This document shows positions 18,189 to 25,232 of a stretch of DNA of 64,000 bases, piece after piece. The stretch spans positions 248,001-312,000 of the forward strand of contig CAVPFX010000003.1 in NCBI GenBank assembly GCA_963703895.1, in the 5' to 3' direction. Numbering within the stretch: position 1 is the first letter of the stretch; each line of letters starts with the position of its first letter. The stretch is from VRUE01 sp963703895. Its GTDB lineage: Bacteria > Actinomycetota > Thermoleophilia > Solirubrobacterales > 70-9. Under the pieces are notes generated by a model, which saw nothing but the letters and a program-made list of their open reading frames with translations, ran no database searches and was not told where the DNA came from. The position numbers were made by a program, and so were the translations under genes.

Positions 18189-18340
18189 GGACGGTAGGGG
18201 TTCGAGGGCAGTATCCCACCACACGTTTCGCGGCCCAACTCGGCCAGCTCCATGGCAGCAGGGGGTCGACGTGGCAGATGCCAATCGACCAATTCGTCGC
18301 TGACCGCTTAGAGCGCGTCGCCTTTGCTGGTCAATAGAGA
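18189..18340 (-). pseudogene. Remnant of a third tandem-TetR regulator
   Basis: About 150 bp align directly with the middle of the regulator gene at 19694 (its 20315-20467 segment). Shared words include GGACGGTAGGGGTTCGAGGG, GGCCAGCTCCATGGCAGC and ATCGACCAATTCGTCGC. A tyrosine codon of the intact gene (TAC) is TAA here, and there are small insertions, so it is not functional. The flanks (18092-18188 and 18341-18441) show no alignable gene. Its place upstream of a family A gene mirrors the intact regulator upstream of 18502. Confidence 0.75.
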
Positions 18341-18441
18341 CATTGTGGCAGCAAATAAGCCTACCGTTCGCAGCGGCGATCCGGGGACGGATCGGCTCGT
18401 CGATTGAGTCATTCGAATACTTCTCCTCTTCTAGATGCTAA

Positions 18442-18471
18442 GACCCGGGCGGCATTCTGAGAGCCCGGGTC
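18442..18471 (-). terminator. Hairpin downstream of family A gene (copy 3)
   Basis: GACCCGGGC pairs with GCCCGGGTC in a 9-bp stem with a 12-nt loop, 31 bp past the stop at 18502. It is followed on the minus strand by TTAGCATC, so the T-run is poor. Confidence 0.55.
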
Positions 18472-18501
18472 CTAGCTCTACTAACTAAAGTGGCCGCGTC
18501 A

Positions 18502-19272
18502 CTACGGTTTCGTTGGCGACGGTAATCCCGCCCATTTGTAACCTTTGTGCAGCCCCAAGAGGAAGAAGAAATGGCTACCATCGGTCACAGCCGGCTGGCC
18601 GAGTATTTTTAAGCCTTGTAATTTCGTGAATTCTTCAAATAAGTGTTCGACCTTATGAGCCGAGAATTCGTTTTGGCAATCGATGAGCGTTTGGTCTCCA
18701 GTAACTTCAAGAAATTCTCCGATCGCGCACAGTTCGCCAATTTCGATGGCAATTGCAGATGTTTCGCCTTTCGCGTTTTTGGTCTCAGGAGTTAATAAGA
18801 TTGTTGTATCAACTGCCCCACCGACTGTTAATAAGTGTAACTTAATTAACAGTAAGTATAACTTGGTGATGATTTCGCCTTTGGCTGCCCCGGTGCTATG
18901 AGGTTCACAGTTTTTGGATTCAGCACCGTTGAGAAATGTTTTGCATCCTGCATATTTCGTCTGGGCTTGTGAACTTGATCCATTTTCTTCAAGGACTGGG
19001 CTGCCAACTACTCCGATTGAAGTACACGTTATGGCGACTTTTGTTCCGCCAGCAGTAGTAAATAAGAAACTTAATGTTGAAGTGTCCAGTTTAGTTCCCC
19101 AAAGAGGTTTTAAGGCCACGTTGAAGAATTCTAATTCACCATTGCTCGGGTTGATGTAAGTCCAATGTGCCCCGGATTCCGCTTGAGCGGCGCTACTCAT
19201 GACAATAGCCATGAGGCCAGATGTAAGGACACATAGCCAAAATGTTCTGAGAGCGAGTCTGGATTGAGCCAT
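18502..19272 (-). CDS. Secreted family A protein, copy 3
   Basis: A 256-aa exported protein starting at the ATG at 19272, after GTGAGAGGA. The signal peptide (MAQSRLALRTFWLCVLTSGLM to AAQA) and core motifs FTTAGGTKVAITC, YAGCKTFLNG, NCEP, GELCAIGEFLEVTGDQTLIDCQNEF and AHKVEHLFEEF match family A, nearest to 17099. Codon use is extreme: in the segment KLYLLLIKLHLL six of seven Leu codons are TTA. Base composition is near 45% G+C by eye. The gene lies 421 bp downstream of the tandem-TetR gene at 19694 in the same direction, making that regulator a plausible partner. No function can be assigned. Confidence 0.8.
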   Translation of the reverse strand: MAQSRLALRTFWLCVLTSGLMAIVMSSAAQAESGAHWTYINPSNGELEFFNVALKPLWGTKLDTSTLSFLFTTAGGTKVAITCTSIGVVGSPVLEENGSSSQAQTKYAGCKTFLNGAESKNCEPHSTGAAKGEIITKLYLLLIKLHLLTVGGAVDTTILLTPETKNAKGETSAIAIEIGELCAIGEFLEVTGDQTLIDCQNEFSAHKVEHLFEEFTKLQGLKILGQPAVTDGSHFFFLLGLHKGYKWAGLPSPTKP

Positions 19273-19281
19273 TTGGATAGT

Positions 19282-19392
19282 TCCTCTCACGGGTAAGTTA
19301 CGGTCTAGTTGGGGGTGCGAGATTTACTCACCCCACGAAGGTCCCACGCAGCCGTTGCAGCGTCAAGCTCGCTGGGTTTTCGTTTTTCTATC
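19282..19392 (-). promoter_or_regulatory. Family A type upstream region (copy 3)
   Basis: On the minus strand: GATAGAAAAA box (19383-19392), TTGACG (19361-19366), 17-bp spacer ending in TGG, GACCTT, ACCGTAACT (19296-19304) and GTGAGAGGA (19282-19290). It has the same layout as the regions before 2420 and 17099. Confidence 0.6.
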
Positions 19393-19428
19393 TATAGGCG
19401 GCGTCATGTTTAGCCCCATCACAATGGG

Positions 19429-19452
19429 AATTAGCCTGATATCAGGCTAATT
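19429..19452. promoter_or_regulatory. Perfect 24-bp palindrome
   Basis: AATTAGCCTGAT is followed directly by its reverse complement, with no spacer. It sits between the tandem-TetR gene and the family A promoter, 37 bp upstream of the GATAGAAAA box, which fits a dimeric repressor operator. A hairpin terminator is less likely because it has no loop or T-run. The rest of the 19453-19693 gap shows nothing I can assign; the small open frame there has no recognisable content. Confidence 0.45.
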
Positions 19453-19693
19453 AGAAACGGCGGCGCTTCAAAAACATGGGCCTTGCAAAGAGCTGGCCTC
19501 GTCTCAAAGTGAACTCGAGTGACCTTTGGGCTGCTAAGCCAAGCACATCAGGTTGCGGATGGTCTTTGGGCATCTGGCCGTTTAAGGAAGAGCGGTCGAC
19601 CAACGACATCATCGGAGCTTCGCACCGGCGGCGGGGCAATGGATAAAGAACTCGAATTGTTTTTGGCGTGATGTAGCTCTAGCTGACACCACA

Positions 19694-21055
19694 TCAGCCA
19701 TTTTGCTCTCGCCTGATCGAAGCGACGGTTTCAGCGGCTCCGATTGAAGGAGCCAGAGCCAAATAGCTCAGGGTGGCGGAGAGCTGGCGCCGCATGGACC
19801 AGTCGCGGATCAGGTGGTGATGGAAGAGAGACCAGATGGCACCGGTCGATGCTTGTGCGATCAGGGGGGCGGGTTGAGAAGACCTGGGTGGACTCGAGCT
19901 GAGGAGCTCGGCTATCGCGCCGGTGAGGCGCTCGCGAGAGCGGATTCCGTTGGGGCCGGGTGGAAAATCATTGGTAAGACACACGCGCGCCAGGAAAGCG
20001 TCGCCGGCGATGCGGTCGCAGAGGGCGGTTATGGCACGGTAGATGCCCCCGGGCCAGCTGCTTGCTGCCGCCTGGGCACGGGAGGCCTGGGCCATCGCCT
20101 CGGTGACCCGCTGCCCCAGCGCGGCGAGGTAGCAGTCTTCCAAGTCATCGAAATACGCCTCGAATTTGCGGCGGGACACCCCCGCGGCGGAGCGGACGCG
20201 AGCGGCAGTTAGGTTCGCGTAGCCGCGTTCGGTGGCGAGATCAGCGACAGCGGAGAGGATGAGTGCGCGATCGCCACGGGAAGGCCACGGCTCTATGTCG
20301 CCGTTTGCCGAAAAGGACGGTAGGGGTTCGAGGGTGGTATCCCGCCAGACGGTTTCACGGTCGAGATCGGCCAGCTCCATGGCAGCGGGGTCGACGTGGC
20401 AGATCGCCCAATCGACCAATTCGTCGCCGACGGCGTACAGCGCATCGACTTTGCCGGCCAATAGAAAACTCCTCGAGACACTGGCTATTCCAGCGACCAT
20501 GCCCTCGACCACCATCGGTGGCACGACCACACCACCCGGCGCGCGGGCAAAGGACTCGGCCAGCATGCCCTCGAAGATCCGCTCAGCTCGCCAGGCCTGG
20601 GCTAAGGAGATATCGCCGGCTGCATATGCCTCGACCAAGGCGATGCGGGCGCTCTCCGGCTCCCGCTCGGCAATGCGGGCAAACTCCTCGAAGACGCGAC
20701 GGGCGCGCACCTGCCAATCGGGCTCCTCCGCCTGGGCGGCGAAAATGCGACGGGTGGCGCGGCGGGAGATCAGGTCGTAGGTCTGCAGAAAACAGTCCTC
20801 TTTGCCGCCGAAATGTTCGTAGAAGGCGCGTGTCGAAAGTTCAGCGCAGCGGACGACGTCACGCACCTTGAGTGCTTTGAAGCCAAGCTCGGCGACGATC
20901 TCGACCGTCGCCTCGTGGATGCGGGCTAACTGATTTGCCGCTACCTCCTGCGCCGAGAGCCCCGGACCGGGAGATAGCTTGCGGCGCGAGAGAGACGGCT
21001 CATCGACTTTGACTCCGCTGGCGCCCCCCTCCTCAAACACTTCTTGACTACCCAT
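19694..21055 (-). CDS. Tandem-domain TetR-like transcription regulator, copy 2
   Basis: A 453-aa protein with two TetR-type helix-turn-helix units: the first near residues 45-90 (CAELSTRAFYEHFGGKEDCF), the second near 265-310 (AAGVSRRKFEAYFDDLEDCY). Each is followed by helical ligand-domain-like sequence. It aligns end to end with 5157-6584, including the KLxPGPG linker before the first domain and the SIR(R/E)E C-terminus. The ATG at 21055 follows GGGGGAG. A promoter (TTGAAA, 17 bp, TACGAC) lies at 21150-21178. A degraded copy of its middle is at 18189-18340. Regulation of the neighbouring family A genes is the obvious hypothesis but is not shown. Confidence 0.82.
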   Translation of the reverse strand: MGSQEVFEEGGASGVKVDEPSLSRRKLSPGPGLSAQEVAANQLARIHEATVEIVAELGFKALKVRDVVRCAELSTRAFYEHFGGKEDCFLQTYDLISRRATRRIFAAQAEEPDWQVRARRVFEEFARIAEREPESARIALVEAYAAGDISLAQAWRAERIFEGMLAESFARAPGGVVVPPMVVEGMVAGIASVSRSFLLAGKVDALYAVGDELVDWAICHVDPAAMELADLDRETVWRDTTLEPLPSFSANGDIEPWPSRGDRALILSAVADLATERGYANLTAARVRSAAGVSRRKFEAYFDDLEDCYLAALGQRVTEAMAQASRAQAAASSWPGGIYRAITALCDRIAGDAFLARVCLTNDFPPGPNGIRSRERLTGAIAELLSSSPPRSSQPAPLIAQASTGAIWSLFHHHLIRDWSMRRQLSATLSYLALAPSIGAAETVASIRREQNG

Positions 21056-21149
21056 GGGTGACTCCCCCTACAAACGAGCTCCCCACAACTGGCATCCTTT
21101 TCCTCGGACGAGGCAGATGTTTTCTAGCAAGTGCGCAAACCAGAGCCTA

Positions 21150-21178
21150 GTCGTACCAAATTAGAACTTTGTTTTCAA
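21150..21178 (-). promoter_or_regulatory. Promoter of tandem-TetR copy 2
   Basis: On the minus strand TTGAAA (21173-21178), 17-bp spacer ending in TGG and TACGAC (21150-21155). Spacing and bases match the promoter of the paralogue at 6635-6663. A further GGGAAAAC word lies just upstream. Confidence 0.6.
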
Positions 21179-21221
21179 ACGTGTTTTCCCGCAATCCGCT
21201 GCATTAGATGTCATGACAGAT

Positions 21222-21737
21222 TCAGCGAACGTGATCCCAGCGGTGCAGGGAAGGCGCGGGGTCGATCGGTCGACCATGGGTACGAATCTCGAAGTGAAGA
21301 TGGCAGCCGACGCTGATCGCGTTGCCGGTCTCCCCCACCGAGCCGACCCGCTCGCCGGCGTAGACGCGGTCTCCCCGCTGGGCCAGTGGCGGCCGGGGCA
21401 TGTGGGCGTAGAAGTAGCTGCGGGCCTCGCCTTCGCCGTGGATCAGAAGGTAGTTGCCGTAGAGGACTGGGTCGTAGCCGCTGCGCAGGACCTTGCCGTT
21501 GCGGACCGCGACCAGGGGCGTGCCGCAGGCGGCGACGATGTCGAAGCCTTCGTGCCAGCGGCCACCGCTGCGGGGGGCGCCGAACTCGCCGATGTAGCCG
21601 CGGGTGCCGTGGCGGCCCTGGACTGGGAAAACATGGCCGTAATAGGTGAGGCCGCCACTCGCGGCGGCGATGCGGGCGAGGGCCGGCTGAGCAGACAGCG
21701 CCAGAAATAGAAAGGCTAGAGCTAGGGGGCGCTTCAG
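21222..21737 (-). CDS. Secreted M23-type peptidase, CTG start
   Basis: A 171-aa exported metallopeptidase-like protein. A signal peptide (KRPLALAFLFLALSAQPALA) leads to a lysostaphin/M23 fold. Zn-ligand candidates are His62 and Asp66 (WHEGFD), with His112 (YAHM) and His148 (HLHFE) as the catalytic or second-metal histidines. The domain is near minimal length for the family. No ATG, GTG or TTG is available in frame ahead of the signal peptide; the best start is the CTG at 21737, which overlaps the clpP stop (CTGA), so coupled initiation is likely. A role in peptidoglycan cleavage is known for the family. It is easily missed because of its start. Confidence 0.8.
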   Translation of the reverse strand: MKRPLALAFLFLALSAQPALARIAAASGGLTYYGHVFPVQGRHGTRGYIGEFGAPRSGGRWHEGFDIVAACGTPLVAVRNGKVLRSGYDPVLYGNYLLIHGEGEARSYFYAHMPRPPLAQRGDRVYAGERVGSVGETGNAISVGCHLHFEIRTHGRPIDPAPSLHRWDHVR

Positions 21738-22318
21738 TGGTGCTCGATGACGCGGTCGACGAGTTTGTACTCCTTGGCTTCCTCGGCGCTCATGAAGTAG
21801 TCCCTGTCGGTGTCGTTGGTGACCTTCTCGAAGGGCTGCTCAGTGTGCTTGGCAAGGATCTCGTCGAGGCGGCGGCGGACGTCGATGATCTCCTTGGCGT
21901 GGATCTCGATGTCGGTCGCCTGGCCTTCGAAGCCGGATGAGACTTGGTGGATGAGGATCTTCGAGTTGGGCAGCGACATGCGCTTGCCCGGGGCGCCGCC
22001 GGCGAGCAGCAGGGCGCCCATGCTCATCGCGATGCCGACGCAGATCGTCTGCACGTCGGGCTTGATGAACTGCATCGTGTCGTAGATCGCCAGGCCGGCG
22101 TAAACCGAGCCGCCGGGCGAGTTGATGTAGAGCGAGATGTCCTTGTCGGGGTCCTCGCTCTCGAGATGAAGCAGCTGGGCCACGATCAGGTTGGCGATGT
22201 CCTCGGTTACGGTGGTGCCGAGGAAGACGATCCGCTCATTGAGCAGGCGCGAGTAGATGTCGAAGGAGCGCTCGCCGCGCGAGGTCTGCTCAACAACCAT
22301 TGGAACCAGAGGGCTCAT
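21734..22318 (-). CDS. clpP: ATP-dependent Clp protease proteolytic subunit
   Basis: A 194-aa serine peptidase of the S14 family that forms a 14-mer chamber and degrades substrates delivered by Clp ATPases. The catalytic triad is visible: Ser99 (GIAMSMG), His124 (ILIHQ) and an Asp near 171 (NDTDRD). The N-terminal MSPLVPMVVEQTSRGERSFDIYSRLL and the INSPGGSVYAG loop are typical. Length is normal. Its start overlaps the stop of the GGDEF gene by 4 nt and its stop overlaps the M23 start. No clpX follows, unlike the common tig-clpP-clpX order. Confidence 0.95.
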   Translation of the reverse strand: MSPLVPMVVEQTSRGERSFDIYSRLLNERIVFLGTTVTEDIANLIVAQLLHLESEDPDKDISLYINSPGGSVYAGLAIYDTMQFIKPDVQTICVGIAMSMGALLLAGGAPGKRMSLPNSKILIHQVSSGFEGQATDIEIHAKEIIDVRRRLDEILAKHTEQPFEKVTNDTDRDYFMSAEEAKEYKLVDRVIEHH

Positions 22319-23535
22319 GGGCGGGACTCTATAGAAGCGCCACCGCCGCCTGCTGCCTTGACCACGTACATCGCACGATCGGCTGCAGCGAGCAGCTCTT
22401 CTGCCGGCGGGCAGCCGTGCTCGTCGAAGGTCGCGACGCCGACGCTGATCCCGAGCGTCAGCTCCTGCCCGTCGATCTCCAACGACTCGGCGGCGATCGC
22501 CTCGACCAGCCGCGACGCCACTGTTTCGGCCGCGACCGTATCGACTTCGGGCAACAGCAAGGCGAACTCGTCGCCTCCCAGCCGGGCGACGAGGCCGCCC
22601 GCGTCGCGGGCGAGCGTGTCGGTCTGTCGCAGATTGGAGGCGAGCACGCGGGCGACCGCCCGCAACGCCTCGTCACCGGCGGCGTGGCCGAACTCGTCGT
22701 TGATCTGCTTGAAGCGATCGAGATCGGCGATCAGCAGCGCCCCGCCACGACCGTAACGCCGCGCCTGGGCGAGCTGCGACTCCAGCGCCTCATCGAAGCG
22801 GCGGCGGTTGAAGACTCCGGTGAGCGGGTCGCTGCGCGAGAGCAGCTCCAGCTCCTGCTCGAGCACCTTGCGGTCGGTGATGTCGCGGGCGACGGCGTAG
22901 ATCGCATCCTCCTCGGGAGCGCCGACCGAGGTCCACTCGATCCAGTGGATGCCGCCCTCCTTGTCGAGATAGCGGTTCTGGAACTGCACCGTCCCGCCCC
23001 CTCCCCCAGTGATCGCCCCCGCCTCCTCGCCGGTGCTCTCGCGGTCGTCGGGGTGGACGAACTCGACGAAGGGCCGGCCGAGCAGTTCCTTGCGGCTGTA
23101 GCCGAGCGTGCGCTCGAAGGCCGGGTTGACCCGCTTGAAGTAGCCGTCGAAGCCGGCGATGCAGATCATGTCGCGGGAGAGGTCGAAGAAGCGGTTGCTT
23201 TCGGCCTCGAGCGAGCGCAACTCGTCGGCAAAGCGCCCGACCAGGGCGCCGATGAAGAGGAAGACCGTGGCGCGGTTGAAGTAGCCGAGCGCGCTGGTCG
23301 GCTGGTCGGCAATCAGAGCCGAGGCCGAGGAGAGGCCGAAGGCGACCGCGCCGGCGACCAGGCCGGCGCGCATCCCAAGCGCGATCGCGACGACGATAAC
23401 CGGGATCGCGTAGAGGAAGCTGATCGCGTCGGCGAGCGTGCCGACGGTGGTGCGCAGGACGAAGATCGCGACGAAGAGGATCGCAGCGGCGGCGATCGCC
23501 TCACGGCGCCTTCCGTCTATCAATCCGGCGAACAC
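22315..23535 (-). CDS. Membrane PAS-GGDEF diguanylate cyclase
   Basis: A 406-aa signalling protein. Residues 12-105 hold about four membrane segments. A PAS sensor domain covers about 115-225 (GYFKRVNPAFERTLGYS, ARDITDRK) and a GGDEF domain about 232-400 with the intact catalytic RLGGDEF (320-324), so it should make cyclic di-GMP from two GTP. No RxxD inhibitory site is seen at the usual spacing before GGDEF. The GTG at 23535 is the first good start. It lies between trigger factor (75-bp gap) and clpP (4-nt overlap), an unusual insertion into a proteostasis cluster. Confidence 0.88.
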   Translation of the reverse strand: MFAGLIDGRRREAIAAAAILFVAIFVLRTTVGTLADAISFLYAIPVIVVAIALGMRAGLVAGAVAFGLSSASALIADQPTSALGYFNRATVFLFIGALVGRFADELRSLEAESNRFFDLSRDMICIAGFDGYFKRVNPAFERTLGYSRKELLGRPFVEFVHPDDRESTGEEAGAITGGGGGTVQFQNRYLDKEGGIHWIEWTSVGAPEEDAIYAVARDITDRKVLEQELELLSRSDPLTGVFNRRRFDEALESQLAQARRYGRGGALLIADLDRFKQINDEFGHAAGDEALRAVARVLASNLRQTDTLARDAGGLVARLGGDEFALLLPEVDTVAAETVASRLVEAIAAESLEIDGQELTLGISVGVATFDEHGCPPAEELLAAADRAMYVVKAAGGGGASIESRP

Positions 23536-23609
23536 CTAACCGGGCTTCAACGCCCCGGGACCGCCTCCTGCCGCTGCAAGACGGTCAGGATTTCCGCTCC
23601 AAGAGCCGC

Positions 23610-24995
23610 TCAGTCGTCGCCCGGGGTCCAGAGCTCGGAGGGTTTCTCCTCCTCCTCTTTCTCCGGTGTCCAGATTTTCTCGCGCGCCTCGGCCTGCTCG
23701 AGCGGGATCGGCTTGGCCGACTCGGCGACGAGGTCGATCGCCTTGCGCACGGCGATGTCCTCGCGGACCATCGCGTCGCGGCCGTTCTCACGCAGGCGCT
23801 CGAGCAGCTTCTCGGGAGTGGTGCGCTCGTGCTCAGCGGTGTGGGCCAGCGCCTCGACCATCTCCTCCTCGGAGACCTCGATCGCCTCGGCCTCGGCGAT
23901 CGCCGCCAGGACCGACTCGCGCTTCAGCTCGCGCTCGGCGTCGGGCTTTGACTCCTCAAGCAGCTCCTCGCGGGTTTTGCCCTGCATCTGCAAGTAGGTA
24001 TTGGGGTCCATGCCGCGGGCGGCGAGCTGGCGCTCGACCCGGTCCCAGCGCTCCTCGGCCCGCGCCTGCACCAGCTCAGTCGGCATATCGACGCTCGCCG
24101 CGTCGACCGCGGCATCGACGGCGGCGACGCGGAAGTCCTGCTCGGCGCGCTCGTCGACCGCTTCGCTGACCCGTTTGGCGATGTCGCCGCGCAGCTCCTC
24201 AAGCGTCTCGAACTCGGAGGCCTCGGAGGCGAAGTCGTCGTCGAGCTCGGGCAGGACCTTCTCCCGCACCTCCTTGACCTCAACCACGAAGACCGCGTCC
24301 TCGCCCGCCAGCTCCTCAGCCTGGTAATCCTCGGGGAAGGTGACCTCGACCTTGCGCTCTTCGCCCGCTTCGGCTCCGGTCAACTGCTCCTCGAAGCCCT
24401 CGATCAGCTGGCCACCGCCGAGCTCCAGCAGGTAGTCGGAAGCCTTGCCGCCCTCGAAGGCTTTGCCGTCGCGCAGTCCCTCGAAGTCGACCAAGAGCAC
24501 GTCGCCGTCGGCGGCAGCGCGCTCGACCGGCTCGAGCTTGGTGAAGCCGGTGCGGATGCGCTCGACCTCGCGGTCGACTATCTCCTCGGTCGGCTCCGCC
24601 TCGGCCTTGCCGACCTCCAAGCCCTTGTACTCACCGAGCGTCGCCGGCGGCCGCACGGCGATCTCGAATTTGAACTCGAGCGCCTCGTCCTCGGCCTCGG
24701 GGGCGGAGACGATCTCGATATTGGGATCGCCGACCGGGTTGATGCCCGAGCTGAGCAGCCCCTGTTCGTACCACTCCGGCAGCGATTCGCGGATCGCCTC
24801 CTGCAGCACCGTGCCGAAGCCGAGCCGCTGGATCACCAGCGAGGGTGGCGCTTTGCCCTTGCGGAAGCCGGGCATTTTCATCTCGCGCGCCAAGCTGCGG
24901 GCGGCGCGCTGCAGGCCACGGCCGACCTGGTCGGCGGGAACCTCCACCTCGACCCGCACGCGCGAATCGGGCAGCTCTGTGACAACGGCCTTCAA
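23610..24995 (-). CDS. tig: Trigger factor (ribosome-associated chaperone, PPIase)
   Basis: A 461-aa protein. The N-terminal ribosome-binding domain carries the GFRKGKAP signature (residues 43-50). An FKBP-type prolyl isomerase domain follows at about 160-250 (GDVLLVDFEG, GGGQLIEGFEEQL, VTFPEDY), then the long helical C-terminal chaperone domain. An acidic tail ends in TPGDD. Length is normal for the family. It binds nascent chains at the ribosome exit tunnel. It is first in the run tig, GGDEF protein, clpP, M23 peptidase; the 66-bp gap before the small gene at 25062 probably holds its promoter, but I cannot define the elements. Confidence 0.95.
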   Translation of the reverse strand: MKAVVTELPDSRVRVEVEVPADQVGRGLQRAARSLAREMKMPGFRKGKAPPSLVIQRLGFGTVLQEAIRESLPEWYEQGLLSSGINPVGDPNIEIVSAPEAEDEALEFKFEIAVRPPATLGEYKGLEVGKAEAEPTEEIVDREVERIRTGFTKLEPVERAAADGDVLLVDFEGLRDGKAFEGGKASDYLLELGGGQLIEGFEEQLTGAEAGEERKVEVTFPEDYQAEELAGEDAVFVVEVKEVREKVLPELDDDFASEASEFETLEELRGDIAKRVSEAVDERAEQDFRVAAVDAAVDAASVDMPTELVQARAEERWDRVERQLAARGMDPNTYLQMQGKTREELLEESKPDAERELKRESVLAAIAEAEAIEVSEEEMVEALAHTAEHERTTPEKLLERLRENGRDAMVREDIAVRKAIDLVAESAKPIPLEQAEAREKIWTPEKEEEEKPSELWTPGDD

Positions 24996-25061
24996 GAACG
25001 TCGCAGCCTAGAGGAATCGAGCAACGCGCAACGCGTTGTCCATGACATAAGGGACAAAGCG

Positions 25062-25205
25062 TTACGCCCCGCGGCGACGCTGGGCGAGCATGGCGCGGAA
25101 GGCGACGCCGAAGTCGATCGCGAAGGCCAGGCCGCGACCGGGCGGGCCGGTGACGAGCCAGGCGCGCAGCCACACCAAGAAGCCGGTTCGCCGTCTACTC
25201 GTCAT
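25062..25205 (-). CDS. Small basic protein, 47 aa
   Basis: An ATG at 25205 opens a 47-codon frame ending in TAA at 25062. The product is basic at both ends (MTSRRRTGF and AQRRRGA) with a hydrophobic/aromatic middle (LVWLRAWLV, GLAFAIDFGVAFRAML) that could lie along or in a membrane. It sits 27 bp downstream of the spermidine-synthase-like gene in the same direction, with GAGGAG about 12 bp before the start. It is not recognised as a known family. Codon bias is host-like, which supports coding. Confidence 0.5.
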   Translation of the reverse strand: MTSRRRTGFLVWLRAWLVTGPPGRGLAFAIDFGVAFRAMLAQRRRGA

Positions 25206-25232
25206 ATGTGTCGCGCGCTCCTCATCCGTCGC

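Noticed and set aside
2420..19272. Family A genes as recently acquired mobile cassettes
   Set aside because: Low G+C and TTA richness would fit transfer, but no terminal repeats, integrase or target duplications were found, so only the compositional oddity is reported.
19451..19639. A 62-codon minus-strand frame upstream of the family A gene
   Set aside because: No ribosome site, no recognisable motif and no host-like codon bias; treated as non-coding.
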